Below, piece by piece: positions 23,817 to 30,913 of a stretch of DNA of 64,000 nucleotides. This DNA comes from an uncultured Oscillospiraceae bacterium (GTDB lineage Bacteria; Bacillota; Clostridia; Oscillospirales; Oscillospiraceae). The notes under the pieces were generated by a model that did no database searches, was not told where the DNA came from, and worked only from the letters and a program-made list of their open reading frames with translations. How positions within the stretch are numbered: the first letter of the stretch is position 1; every line of letters starts with the position of its first letter. The stretch is from the NCBI GenBank assembly GCA_944385405.1, contig CALWXB010000002.1:62001-126000 (forward strand). Direction: 5' to 3'. The translations under genes and the position numbers were made by a program.

Positions 23817-24464
23817 TTATTCCCCTTCGCAGATGGCCCGGCTCTTTTGCAGCAGCTCCCGGGCCGCGGCGGCCACGTCCGGCGCGCCGAAGAGGGCGGA
23901 GACCACCGCCACGCCGGAAAGGCCGCAGCCCGCCAGCTGACCGATGTTGTCCCGGCTGATGCCGCCGATGGCCACCACGGGGATGTCCACCGCCTCCGCC
24001 ACCGCCCGGATGGTGTCCCGGGTCAGGACGTGGGCGTCGGATTTGGTGCCCGTGGCAAAGGCCGCCCCCACGCCCAGATAGTCCGCCCCGGCGGCCTGGG
24101 CCCGGAGGGCCTCCTCCACGCTGTGGACGGACACGCCCACGATCTTGTCCGGCCCCAGCAGTGCCCGGGCCCGCCCGGCCTCCAGATCCTCCTGGCCCAC
24201 GTGGACGCCGTCGGCGCCGGTCCGGACCGCGATGTCCACATTGTCGTTGATAATGCTCACCGCGCCCTTTTCCCGGCACAGCGCCACGAAGCGCTCCGCC
24301 TCTTCCAGAAAGGCCGCGTCCTCCAGGTGCTTTTCCCGCAGCTGCACCACCCCGGCGCCGCCGTCCACGGCGGCGGCCACCTGATCCAGAAGCCCTGCCG
24401 CGTCATGGGTCCAGGCCCGGTCCGTCACGGCGTACAGCCGCATCTGCTCTCCCCGAATGTTCAT
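23817..24464 (-). CDS. thiE: thiamine-phosphate synthase
   Basis: 215-aa TIM-barrel enzyme joining HMP-PP and hydroxyethylthiazole phosphate into thiamine phosphate. Motifs: YAVTDRAW, AGVVQLREKHLED, INDNVDIAVRTGADGVHVGQ, GADYLGVGAAFATGTKSDA and VVAIGGISRDNI. The ATG at 24464 follows CAAAGGAGG. It is the first gene after the minus-strand TPP riboswitch/terminator. No thiC, thiG or thiH is present in the window, so the locus is a salvage route. Confidence 0.96.
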   Translation of the reverse strand: MNIRGEQMRLYAVTDRAWTHDAAGLLDQVAAAVDGGAGVVQLREKHLEDAAFLEEAERFVALCREKGAVSIINDNVDIAVRTGADGVHVGQEDLEAGRARALLGPDKIVGVSVHSVEEALRAQAAGADYLGVGAAFATGTKSDAHVLTRDTIRAVAEAVDIPVVAIGGISRDNIGQLAGCGLSGVAVVSALFGAPDVAAAARELLQKSRAICEGE

Positions 24465-24486
24465 GAGATTCCTCCTTTGTCTCCGC

Positions 24487-24530
24487 AAAAAAAGCCGCGG
24501 ACAAACCCGTCTTTCAGGTCTGTCTGCGGC
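24487..24530 (-). terminator. riboswitch-controlled terminator before thiE
   Basis: GCCGCAGACAGACC...GGTTTGTCCGCGGC stem on the minus strand (24494-24530) followed by seven U. It lies directly after the aptamer, so it is the expression platform. Confidence 0.88.
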
Positions 24531-24539
24531 AAAGGCGTC

Positions 24540-24632
24540 TTATCTCCCTACGTTGGCATGACCCAAATCAGGTTCCGGGTCGAGACCTTCACGGCCTCCT
24601 CTCAGCCCGCGCCAGCGGACTCCCCACTTGTC
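24540..24632 (-). promoter_or_regulatory. TPP (THI-box) riboswitch controlling thiE-thiD-thiT-tenA
   Basis: Minus strand contains the conserved TPP core: GGGGAGTCC, GGGCTGAGAGGAGGC (pyrimidine-sensing J3/2), ACCCGGAACCTGATTTGG, GTCATGCCAACGTAGGGA. It is followed within 10 nt by the terminator at 24487-24530. TPP binding should terminate transcription. Confidence 0.95.
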
Positions 24633-24638
24633 CGGTCC

Positions 24639-24667
24639 ATCATACCCCCATTTTCGGTCATTTGCAA
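24639..24667 (-). promoter_or_regulatory. promoter of the minus-strand thiamine operon
   Basis: Minus strand TTGCAA (24667-24662), 17-nt spacer, TATGAT (24644-24639), immediately upstream of the riboswitch. Confidence 0.7.
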
Positions 24668-24675
24668 CCCTTCTC

Positions 24676-24704
24676 TTGACATTTTTTCACCGCAGTGTCA
24701 TAAT
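24676..24704 (+). promoter_or_regulatory. promoter of the plus-strand thiamine operon
   Basis: Consensus TTGACA (24676-24681), 17-nt spacer and CATAAT (24699-24704). It is back to back with the minus-strand promoter, the two -35 boxes being eight bases apart. Confidence 0.75.
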
Positions 24705-24714
24705 ACCTCCGAAA

Positions 24715-24794
24715 GACAGGGGAGCCGAAAGGCTGAGAGGAAGCGACCGCTTCGACCCTTTTACCTGATGTGGATCATGCCACCGTAGGGAGTC
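24715..24794 (+). promoter_or_regulatory. TPP (THI-box) riboswitch controlling thiW-thiM
   Basis: Plus-strand core: GACAGGGGAGCC, AAGGCTGAGAGGAAGCG, GACCCTTTTACCTGATGTGG, ATCATGCCACCGTAGGGAGTC. The terminal GAC/GTC pairs as P1. A terminator follows at 24812-24845. Confidence 0.95.
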
Positions 24795-24811
24795 ATCCGT
24801 TTCGAAAGAGA

Positions 24812-24845
24812 CAGCGGACGCCCGCGGGCGCCCGCTGTTTTTCCC
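24812..24845 (+). terminator. riboswitch-controlled terminator before thiW
   Basis: CAGCGGACGCC / GGCGCCCGCTG stem with CGCG loop followed by TTTTT, 18 nt after the aptamer. This is the expression platform of the plus-strand TPP riboswitch. Confidence 0.85.
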
Positions 24846-24958
24846 TACTGATTTTTTCTTTTGAGAGGAGGGGAGAGGGAAACGATACCGGCGCCCCGGC
24901 CATGCCGGGAGCGGACCGAGGGGGAGCGCCCTGGGTCCGGGCCATTCATATGCAGCGA

Positions 24959-25010
24959 TGGGAAGCCGTGTTCCGGCGTGAGAGGAGGCCAGGGAGCCTC
25001 GACCGACCAT
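24959..25010 (+). other. TPP-aptamer-like half element in the thiW leader
   Basis: In the 263-nt gene-free leader 24845-25107, the stretch GGGAAGCCGTGTTCCGGC followed by GTGAGAGGAGGCC...GCCTCGACCGACC mirrors the P2-P3 pyrimidine-sensing half of the real TPP aptamers. It has one inserted G before TGAGAGG. The second half (CCTGAT...CGTAGGGA) is not found. It could be a decayed tandem aptamer or chance. Confidence 0.25.
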
Positions 25011-25107
25011 TCCAGGCGGACCGTCGGTCCGCCGCCTTGCCGTGCAAGGGGAAGACGCTGCTGATCGTGTTCCCCCCACCTCATCATCTCAAAGGAGTCT
25101 GATTTTC

Positions 25108-25626
25108 ATGAAACAGTATTCTGCCAAAAAGCTGGCCCTGGCGGGCGTCCTGGTGGCCGTGGCCGTGGCGGGAAGCACGCTGTCCTTCCCGGTGTTTTCC
25201 AGCAAGTGCGCCCCGGTGCAGCATATGGTGAACGTCCTGTGCGCCGTGTTCCTGGGGCCCTGGTACGGTCTGGCCGCGGCCTTTGCCGCCAGCGTACTGC
25301 GCAATCTCCTGGGCATGGGCACCCTGCTGGCCTTCCCGGGCAGTATGTGCGGCGCGCTGCTGTGCGGTCTGGTGTACCGGAAAACCCAGAACCTGCCCGC
25401 CACCCTCTGCGCCGAGGTATTCGGCACCGGCATCATCGGCGGATTGCTGTCTTATCCCATTGCCGTGGCCTTTATGGGCGTGGCGGCCGGCAGCATTGCC
25501 TTTTACGGCTATGTGGTGCCGTTCCTGGTATCCACTGTGGGCGGATCCCTCCTGGCCGGTGCCCTGGTGCTGACCCTTCAGCGGGGCGGCGTGCTGCGCC
25601 GCATGTCCGCCGACCTCCATTCCTGA
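25108..25626 (+). CDS. thiW: ThiW family ECF transporter S component (thiazole/thiamine precursor uptake)
   Basis: 172-aa membrane protein with about five to six TM helices. ThiW hallmarks: early GSTLSFPVFSSKCAPVQHMV, then NVLCAVFLGPWYGLAAAFAA and LLGMGTLLAFPGSMCGALLC. ThiW is the predicted substrate-specific ECF component for hydroxyethylthiazole, and the adjacent thiM (HET kinase) fits. The ATG at 25108 has AAAGGAG. Expression is controlled by the TPP riboswitch at 24715-24794. Confidence 0.92.
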   Translation: MKQYSAKKLALAGVLVAVAVAGSTLSFPVFSSKCAPVQHMVNVLCAVFLGPWYGLAAAFAASVLRNLLGMGTLLAFPGSMCGALLCGLVYRKTQNLPATLCAEVFGTGIIGGLLSYPIAVAFMGVAAGSIAFYGYVVPFLVSTVGGSLLAGALVLTLQRGGVLRRMSADLHS

Positions 25627-25644
25627 GGGAGAAAGGAGTCCCCC

Positions 25645-26454
25645 ATGTCCCCGTTTCCCGATCTCGCCATTCTGGACCGCCTGCGGGCGGCCCGGCCTTT
25701 GATCCACTGCGTCAGCAACATCGTGGCCGCCAACGACTGTGCCAACGTGCTGCTGGCCGCCGGTGCCAGCCCCATGATGGCCCAGTGCGCCCTGGAGGCG
25801 GAGGCCGTCACCGCCGCCTCCCGCGCCACCGTCCTCAACACCGGCACGCCGGACGAGGGCCGGTTCGGCTTGTGCCGCCTGCTGGCTCGATGTGCCGGGA
25901 AGCAGGGGCACCCCGTGGTGCTGGATCCGGTGGGCGTGGGAACCAGTCCCTGGCGGCTCTCGGAGGTCCGGGCACTGCTGGAGGAAACGCCTCCCGCCAT
26001 CCTCCGGGTGAACCTGGGAGAGGCGCTGGCCCTGCTGGGCGATTCCGGCCGGGAGCAGGGGGTGGACGGCGGCGGGGGAGACCCGGCATCCCGCCGGGCA
26101 TCCGCTCTGGCCCTGGCGGAGCGATGCCGCTGCGCCGTGCTGCTCTCCGGTCCGGAGGACCACGCAGCCTGGGACGGCCGGGTCTATCGCATCGAGGGCG
26201 GCAGCGCCCTCACCGGGTACGTCACCGGCAGCGGGTGCATGCTCTCGGTGCTGTGCGGCGCTTTTGCCGCCGTGGCGGACACGCCCGGGGAGGCGGCGGT
26301 GCTGGCCTCCGCCTTTTGGAAAACCTGTGCCCGCCGGGCGGAGCAATCCGCCGGAGGCCGGGGACCCGGGAGCTTCCGGGCCGCTCTCATGGATGCGGCG
26401 TATACGCTTACCGCCCGGGATCTGGCGGAAGAGGCCCGGATCACAACCGTATAA
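25645..26454 (+). CDS. thiM: hydroxyethylthiazole kinase
   Basis: 269-aa ribokinase-fold enzyme phosphorylating hydroxyethylthiazole for ThiE. Motifs: PLIHCVSNIVAANDCANVLL, AAGASPMMAQCALEAE, LDPVGVGTSPWR, ILRVNLGEALAL, TGYVTGSGCMLSVLCGAF (anion hole; catalytic residue in SGC). Usual length. The gene starts 18 nt after thiW with AGAAAGGAG. Together with thiE and thiD across the divergent promoter, it completes a salvage pathway from HMP and HET. Confidence 0.95.
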   Translation: MSPFPDLAILDRLRAARPLIHCVSNIVAANDCANVLLAAGASPMMAQCALEAEAVTAASRATVLNTGTPDEGRFGLCRLLARCAGKQGHPVVLDPVGVGTSPWRLSEVRALLEETPPAILRVNLGEALALLGDSGREQGVDGGGGDPASRRASALALAERCRCAVLLSGPEDHAAWDGRVYRIEGGSALTGYVTGSGCMLSVLCGAFAAVADTPGEAAVLASAFWKTCARRAEQSAGGRGPGSFRAALMDAAYTLTARDLAEEARITTV

Positions 26455-26460
26455 CGGCAC

Positions 26461-26494
26461 ACAGGGCCGGGGACCCCAGGGTCCCGGGCCCTGT
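26461..26494. terminator. hairpin between thiM and spoIIP
   Basis: ACAGGGCC-x-GGGACCC / GGGTCCC-x-GGCCCTGT inverted repeat seven nt after thiM. No U-run, so termination is uncertain. TTGACA directly follows at 26494-26499 and may be the spoIIP -35, but no good -10 is seen. Confidence 0.5.
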
Positions 26495-26545
26495 TGACAT
26501 ATCTCCCCCCGGCAGCGCATATGGTTGTCCCAGGAGGTGAGGCCG

Positions 26546-27703
26546 ATGAATGGATCTCAGCGCGTCTCCGGATGGCTGAAGCGGCTGGAGGCCCTGGCCC
26601 TGAGCGCAGGAGTGCTGTGGGCCGCGGCGGTGACCGCCGGCAGCGACACCGCCGCCGGCGCCGCCGGGGCGCTGTGGCAGGCCTGTCCCCTGGGGGCGCT
26701 GCAGTGGGAGCTGGGGGATTTCTGGAGCGGCGACAGCCTGTCTCCGGCGGCGGCCCTGGCCATTGGGGAGTCGCCGCTGCTGCTGGCGGCCCGGCCCGCC
26801 GTGGCGGAGCTGTGGTCCCGGCGGCAGGCGGACGAGACGCTGCCCCCCAGTGAGGAGGACGAGACCATCCCCCAACCGGTGGAGGAGACGCCCCTGGATA
26901 CGGATAGCTCCACAGACAACGGCGTCCCGGCCAAAACGCTGATACCCACAGACCCCACCGGCTACACCGTCTGCGGCCGGGTGTACATCTCCAACTCCAC
27001 GGACCATGTCCTCTCCATTCCCGAGCTTCAGGAGCCCTTTTCCGCCGTGCTGACAGGGGAGGGGCCCCAGGTGCTGATCCTCCACACCCACGGCAGCGAG
27101 TCCTATACCCCTGCTGCCGGAACGGAGGTGGTATGGTCCGGCGACCACCGCACCACCGACAACCGCTACAATGTGGTACGGGTGGGAGACGAGATCGCCC
27201 GGGTCCTGGGGGAAGCGGGGATCTCCGTGCTCCACGACCGGACCCTTTACGATTATCCGTCTTATAACGAGGCCTACGATCGATCCCTGGCCGCCATCGA
27301 GAGCTATCTTGCCCAGTACCCCTCCATCCAGTTCATCCTGGACGTCCACCGGGACGCCATTGCCGACGCCCAGGGCAACCAGTACAAGGTGATCTCCCAG
27401 CTGGAGGAGGGCACCTCCGCCCAGATGACGCTGGTGGTGGGCAGCGACGGCAGCGGCCTGCCTCACCCCAACTGGATGGAGAACCTGCGCCTGGCGGTGG
27501 CCATCCAGGAAGAACTGCTGCGGGATCACCCCACGCTGATGCGGCCCATGCTGCTGCGCAACTCCCGCTACAACCAGCACACCGCCCCCGGGGCGCTGCT
27601 GCTGGAGGCGGGGGCTGCCGGCAACGACCCCGACGAGGCCCTGCTGGCCGGGCAGGTCTTTGCCCGTGGGATGGCGGAGATCCTCCAGACCCGGAGCAAA
27701 TAA
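26546..27703 (+). CDS. spoIIP: stage II sporulation protein P
   Basis: 385-aa cell-wall amidase/endopeptidase of the SpoIIDMP complex that remodels septal peptidoglycan during engulfment. An N-terminal hydrophobic segment anchors it. A Glu/Pro/Thr-rich linker (about residues 95-130) leads to the catalytic domain with VLILHTHGSESYTP (zinc/catalytic His and Glu), DNRYNVVRVGDEIARVL, DVHRDAI and a C-terminal LLRNSRYNQHTAPGALLLEA. A TTG at 26525 is in frame, but AGGAGGTGA at 26532-26540 fixes the ATG at 26546. Indicates a spore-forming lineage. Confidence 0.94.
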   Translation: MNGSQRVSGWLKRLEALALSAGVLWAAAVTAGSDTAAGAAGALWQACPLGALQWELGDFWSGDSLSPAAALAIGESPLLLAARPAVAELWSRRQADETLPPSEEDETIPQPVEETPLDTDSSTDNGVPAKTLIPTDPTGYTVCGRVYISNSTDHVLSIPELQEPFSAVLTGEGPQVLILHTHGSESYTPAAGTEVVWSGDHRTTDNRYNVVRVGDEIARVLGEAGISVLHDRTLYDYPSYNEAYDRSLAAIESYLAQYPSIQFILDVHRDAIADAQGNQYKVISQLEEGTSAQMTLVVGSDGSGLPHPNWMENLRLAVAIQEELLRDHPTLMRPMLLRNSRYNQHTAPGALLLEAGAAGNDPDEALLAGQVFARGMAEILQTRSK

Positions 27704-27704
27704 A

Positions 27705-27737
27705 AAAACCGCCTGCCCAATCGGGCAGGCGGTTTTG
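27705..27737. terminator. bidirectional terminator between spoIIP and rpsR
   Basis: AAAACCGCCTGCCC / GGGCAGGCGGTTTT stem with a four-base loop; A-run on the left, T-run on the right. Confidence 0.9.
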
Positions 27738-27755
27738 ACCGGTTCAGGCAGTCCC

Positions 27756-28007
27756 TTAGTCGGTGACGTAGGGCAGCAGAGCGATCTGACGGGCACGCTT
27801 GATGGCCTCAGTCAGCTGACGCTGATGCATGGCGCAGGTGCCGGTGGTCCGGCGGGGCAGGATCTTGGACCGCTCGGAAACAAAACGACGCAGCTTGGCG
27901 GCGTCCTTGTAATCGATGCTCTCGCACTTCTCGGCGCAGAACTGGCAGACCTTCCGGCGCTTGCCGCGCATGGGGCGAGCGGGACGAGCTTCACGATCGA
28001 AAGCCAT
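27756..28007 (-). CDS. rpsR: 30S ribosomal protein S18
   Basis: 83 aa, full length, Lys/Arg-rich. It contains a four-Cys zinc-type set ([17 protein letters not shown] and TGTCAMHQ), the Cys-containing S18 form, plus [11 protein letters not shown] and a C-terminal [12 protein letters not shown]. Last gene of rpsF-ssb-rpsR; the start at 28007 lies 24 nt after ssb with AAAGGAGG upstream. Confidence 0.97.
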   Translation of the reverse strand: MAFDREARPARPMRGKRRKVCQFCAEKCESIDYKDAAKLRRFVSERSKILPRRTTGTCAMHQRQLTEAIKRARQIALLPYVTD

Positions 28008-28031
28008 GAGATGGTTCCTCCTTTATCAAAA

Positions 28032-28481
28032 TCAGAACGGCAGTTCGCCGTCTTCTTCGCCGATCTCGGCGAAGTCGGACGGACCGCTCATCGGCGCCGC
28101 AGAGCGGCTGGGAGCGGGCGTCCCGTAAGCGGGGGGAGCGCCGTAATCACCGGCGCCGTCACGCTTGGAATCCCCGAAATAGACGTTGTCGGCCACGACC
28201 TCGGCGCTTCTGCGCTTGCCGCCGTCCTTGTCCGTCCAGTCCCGGATCTGCAGCCGGCCCTCCACCACGGCCATGCGGCCCTTGGTGAAGTACTTGCTGA
28301 CAAACTCCGCGGTGCTGCGCCAGGCCACGATGTCGATAAAATCGGTCTCCTTCTCGCCGCTCTGGGACTTGAAGTCCCGGTCCACGGCCAGGGAGAAGGA
28401 CGTCACGGCGGTGCCGCTTCCGGTGCGGCGCAGCTCGGGGTCACGGGTCAGACGACCCATGAGGATGATTTTGTTGAGCAT
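28032..28481 (-). CDS. ssb: single-stranded DNA-binding protein
   Basis: 149 aa. N-terminal OB fold (MLNKIILMGRLTRDPELRRT, VTSFSLAVDR, TDFIDIVAWRSTAEFVSKYF, MAVVEGRLQIRDWTDKDGGK), disordered Pro/Gly/Ser linker, and the acidic C-terminal tail EEDGELPF that recruits repair and replication partners. It is 12 nt downstream of rpsF with GGAGGC RBS and sits in the canonical rpsF-ssb-rpsR operon. Confidence 0.97.
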   Translation of the reverse strand: MLNKIILMGRLTRDPELRRTGSGTAVTSFSLAVDRDFKSQSGEKETDFIDIVAWRSTAEFVSKYFTKGRMAVVEGRLQIRDWTDKDGGKRRSAEVVADNVYFGDSKRDGAGDYGAPPAYGTPAPSRSAAPMSGPSDFAEIGEEDGELPF

Positions 28482-28493
28482 GGAAATGCCTCC

Positions 28494-28790
28494 TTACTCG
28501 CCCTTGCAGACGATCAGGGAACGCATGATGCCGTCGGCGATCCGCAGCTTACGGTCCAGCTCACGGGGGAAGGAAGGCTCGCTGGTGAAGCTCATCAGCA
28601 CGTAGTAGCCCTCGGTCTTGTAGTTGATGGGATAAGCCAGCTTGCGGCTGCCCCACTCCTCCACCTCAACGGCGGACGCATTCTGCTCAGCCAGGGTCTT
28701 GAAGTTGTTCACCAGAGCGGCGATGCCCTCCTCACCCTGTGCAGGGTCGACGATGTAGACGACCTCGTAATTGGCAGAAACCTTTGCCAT
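28494..28790 (-). CDS. rpsF: 30S ribosomal protein S6
   Basis: 98 aa. MAKVSANYEVVYIVDPAQGE, VEEWGSRKLAYPINYKTEGY and the C-terminal LRIADGIMRSLIVCKGE are S6 landmarks. The ATG at 28790 follows AAAGGAGGT; upstream in-frame codons are not S6-like. First gene of the operon with a promoter at 28869-28896. Confidence 0.97.
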   Translation of the reverse strand: MAKVSANYEVVYIVDPAQGEEGIAALVNNFKTLAEQNASAVEVEEWGSRKLAYPINYKTEGYYVLMSFTSEPSFPRELDRKLRIADGIMRSLIVCKGE

Positions 28791-28868
28791 GTTTGCACCT
28801 CCTTTTGGACAAATGGCCCTCATTCCAAGATGAGAGCAAGGATTCGCCCGCAAATCGCAGGCCCTATT

Positions 28869-28896
28869 ATTATATACGAACCCTTGGAAAAGTCAA
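28869..28896 (-). promoter_or_regulatory. promoter of rpsF-ssb-rpsR
   Basis: Minus strand TTGACT (28896-28891), 16-nt spacer, perfect TATAAT (28874-28869). The adjacent sequence is strikingly AT-rich for this genome. Confidence 0.7.
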
Positions 28897-29009
28897 GGAA
28901 AAGTTTTGATTTTTTCCGTTTCGGAAAAAACCGTTCCGTTCGCGGGGAAAATGTGTTATATCTGGAAGTATCAGCCGGGGCGGCGGGCCGCCCGGAAGGA
29001 GGAGTATTC

Positions 29010-29408
29010 ATGCAGCAGCACATCCTGGGACTGGCCCATGTGGCCGTCCATACCGCGGACCTGGAGGAGAGCGTCGCCTTTTACCAGCGTATCGGCGGCA
29101 CCGTCTCCAAGCGGGACCATCTCTCCACACCCATGGGGGAAAAGCGCTTTGCCCTGGTGGACCTGCCCGGCGTGACGCTGGAGCTTATTGAGTCTCCCAC
29201 GCCGGTGCCCTTGGGAGAGGGGAACCTGCCCCATCTGGCCTTTTATGTGGACGACCTGGACGCCGCGGCATCCCAGCTTCGCGCAGCCGGGGTGGACACC
29301 TTCCTCACGTCGGAAAAGCGGACGGTGCCCCATCTTTTCGGCGGACTGGAGAACTGGTTTTTCACCGGCCCCTCGGGCGAGCAGATCGAGCTGATGAAAA
29401 TGCTTTGA
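29010..29408 (+). CDS. VOC-superfamily (glyoxalase/lactoylglutathione lyase-like) protein
   Basis: 132 aa with two paired beta-alpha-beta-beta-beta modules: GLAHVAVHTADLEESVAFYQ starts the first and LPHLAFYVDDLDAAASQLRA the second. His9, Glu in VTLELIES, His in NLPHLAF and Glu in GEQIELMKM sit where VOC metal ligands lie, compatible with a glyoxalase I or methylmalonyl-CoA epimerase-like metal site. The ATG at 29010 follows GAAGGAGG. Monocistronic, ended by the hairpin at 29410-29437. Substrate not determinable. Confidence 0.88.
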   Translation: MQQHILGLAHVAVHTADLEESVAFYQRIGGTVSKRDHLSTPMGEKRFALVDLPGVTLELIESPTPVPLGEGNLPHLAFYVDDLDAAASQLRAAGVDTFLTSEKRTVPHLFGGLENWFFTGPSGEQIELMKML

Positions 29409-29409
29409 A

Positions 29410-29437
29410 AAGAGGCGGCCCGTCGGGCCGCCTCTTC
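29410..29437. terminator. bidirectional terminator, VOC gene / radical SAM gene
   Basis: AAGAGGCGGCCCG with near-adjacent complement CGGGCCGCCTCTT, then CTTT. It fills the space between the two convergent stop codons. Confidence 0.8.
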
Positions 29438-29439
29438 TT

Positions 29440-30063
29440 TCAGTCCTTGATATAGGCCCGTACCCGGTACGTGGCGCCGATCTCCTCCTCGCAGATCTTC
29501 CGGCAGGCTTCGATCTCCTCCGGGGGGATGGTATCCACCACGGTCATCATCACCGTGGGGACGTACTTGCGCACCTCCCGGGTGAAATCCTTCATGGCCT
29601 GGTAGGCATTTTCCTGCCGGGGATGGCAGAGAGCGTTGTACTTTTCCGCCGTGTCGGTATTCAGCGACACGGACACCATGTCGAACCGGCCGGCGAACTC
29701 CGGGGCAATGTCCCGGCCGTTGATGAGGGAGCCGGTGCCGTTGGTGTCCATCCGGGTGTAGATCTTCGTCCCGTGCTCCTTCATCCGGTCGATGACCCAG
29801 CAGATGTCGTCAAAGCGGTAGGTGGGCTCCCCGAAGCCCACGAACACCAGCTGGCGGTACTTCGTCAGGTCCCGGCCCTCAATGGAGGCAAGGATCTCCT
29901 CTTTCGTGGGCTCCCGCTTGAGCCACAGGTTGTGGGTATAGATGCTGCCCCCGGAGCCCTGGTTGTGCCGCAGGCAGAAGGTACAGTTGAAATTGCAGCG
30001 GTTGGTGGGGTTCACGTAGAGGTTGTCCCCGTATTCATAGGTGATGGTAAAGCCTTTTTCCAT
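29440..30063 (-). CDS. TatD-associated radical SAM protein
   Basis: 207-aa minimal radical SAM protein. The 4Fe-4S cluster ligands are Cys23, Cys27 and Cys30 (PTNRCNFNCTFCLRHN). The GGEP-like motif is FVGFGEPTY, and the remaining partial barrel ends SLNTDTAEKYN and a Glu/Arg-rich C-terminus. It matches the family encoded beside tatD in Clostridia and linked to TatD (TIGR04038-type). The tatD stop is seven nt upstream, so the two are co-transcribed. The reaction is unknown in the family; no SPASM or auxiliary Cys cluster is present. Confidence 0.88.
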   Translation of the reverse strand: MEKGFTITYEYGDNLYVNPTNRCNFNCTFCLRHNQGSGGSIYTHNLWLKREPTKEEILASIEGRDLTKYRQLVFVGFGEPTYRFDDICWVIDRMKEHGTKIYTRMDTNGTGSLINGRDIAPEFAGRFDMVSVSLNTDTAEKYNALCHPRQENAYQAMKDFTREVRKYVPTVMMTVVDTIPPEEIEACRKICEEEIGATYRVRAYIKD

Positions 30064-30069
30064 GGCGGT

Positions 30070-30837
30070 TCACTCCAATCCGTAGAGACGTTTTCCGTTT
30101 TCCAAGGTAATGGCCGTCAGCTCCTCCGGCGTCACGCCCTTCCACTCCGCCAGCGTCTCGATAACGTAGGGCAATAGGCGGCTGTCGTTGCGCTTGCCCC
30201 GGAAGGGCACCGGCGTCAGGTAGGGGGCGTCCGTCTCCACCACCATCCGCTCCAGCGGTGTCACCGCCGCCACTTCCGGCGCCCGGCGGGCGTTTTTGTA
30301 GGTGATGGGGCCGTTGAAGCCCAGATACCAGCCCCGCTTCAAAAGCTCCTCCGCCATCTCCGGGCTGCCGGAAAAGCAGTGGAACACCCCCCGGAGGCCC
30401 GGGTACTCGGAGACGATGCGCAGGCTGTCCCCGTGGGCGTCCCGGTCGTGGACGATCACCGGCAGATCCAGCTCCAGCGCCAGTTCGATCTGGCGGCGGA
30501 ACACCTGCTCCTGAAAGTCCCGGGGGGGATTTTCCTTCCAGTAATAGTCCAGACCGATCTCGCCGATGGCCACCACCTTCTCATGGGCGCACAGCGCCCG
30601 GACGGCTTCAAAGTCCGCGTCGGTGCAGCCGGCGCAGTCCTCCGGGTGGATTCCCACGGCGGCATAAATGTGGGGGAACCGCTCCGCCAGCGCCAGCGCC
30701 GCCTGGGAAGAAGGCACGTCGCACCCCGGGTTCACCACCAGGGCCACCCCGGCCCCCGGCAGGGCGGAGAGGACTTCCTCCCGGTCGGCGCTGAAGCTGC
30801 CGGAGTCATAGTGGGCGTGGGTATCAAAAATGGGCAT
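30070..30837 (-). CDS. tatD: TatD family metal-dependent hydrolase/DNase
   Basis: 255 aa, complete TIM-barrel amidohydrolase. Metal ligands: FDTHAHYD, IGEIGLDYYW (Glu), VIVHDRDAHGD (His), GVFHCFSG (His), VETDAPYLTP (Asp). Family members are 3'-5' exonucleases acting in DNA repair/turnover. A GTG at 30843 is in frame, but AAGGAG is spaced for the ATG at 30837. The downstream radical SAM gene is its usual partner in Clostridia. Confidence 0.94.
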   Translation of the reverse strand: MPIFDTHAHYDSGSFSADREEVLSALPGAGVALVVNPGCDVPSSQAALALAERFPHIYAAVGIHPEDCAGCTDADFEAVRALCAHEKVVAIGEIGLDYYWKENPPRDFQEQVFRRQIELALELDLPVIVHDRDAHGDSLRIVSEYPGLRGVFHCFSGSPEMAEELLKRGWYLGFNGPITYKNARRAPEVAAVTPLERMVVETDAPYLTPVPFRGKRNDSRLLPYVIETLAEWKGVTPEELTAITLENGKRLYGLE

Positions 30838-30869
30838 GGACACCGCTCCTTCCTCCGGGAGATCCGGAA

Positions 30870-30901
30870 AACAAAAAGGACATCCCAGCGGATGTCCTTT
30901 C
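30870..30901 (-). terminator. terminator of rpsT
   Basis: Minus strand AAAGGACATCC / GGATGTCCTTT stem followed by TTGTTTT, ten nt after the rpsT stop. Confidence 0.88.
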
Positions 30902-30913
30902 GATTCAGCACGA

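Noticed and set aside
26494..26522. SigA promoter for spoIIP from TTGACA at 26494
   Set aside because: The -35 is perfect, but the -10 candidates (GCATAT or CATATG) are poor and spoIIP is expected to use a sporulation sigma factor; not called.
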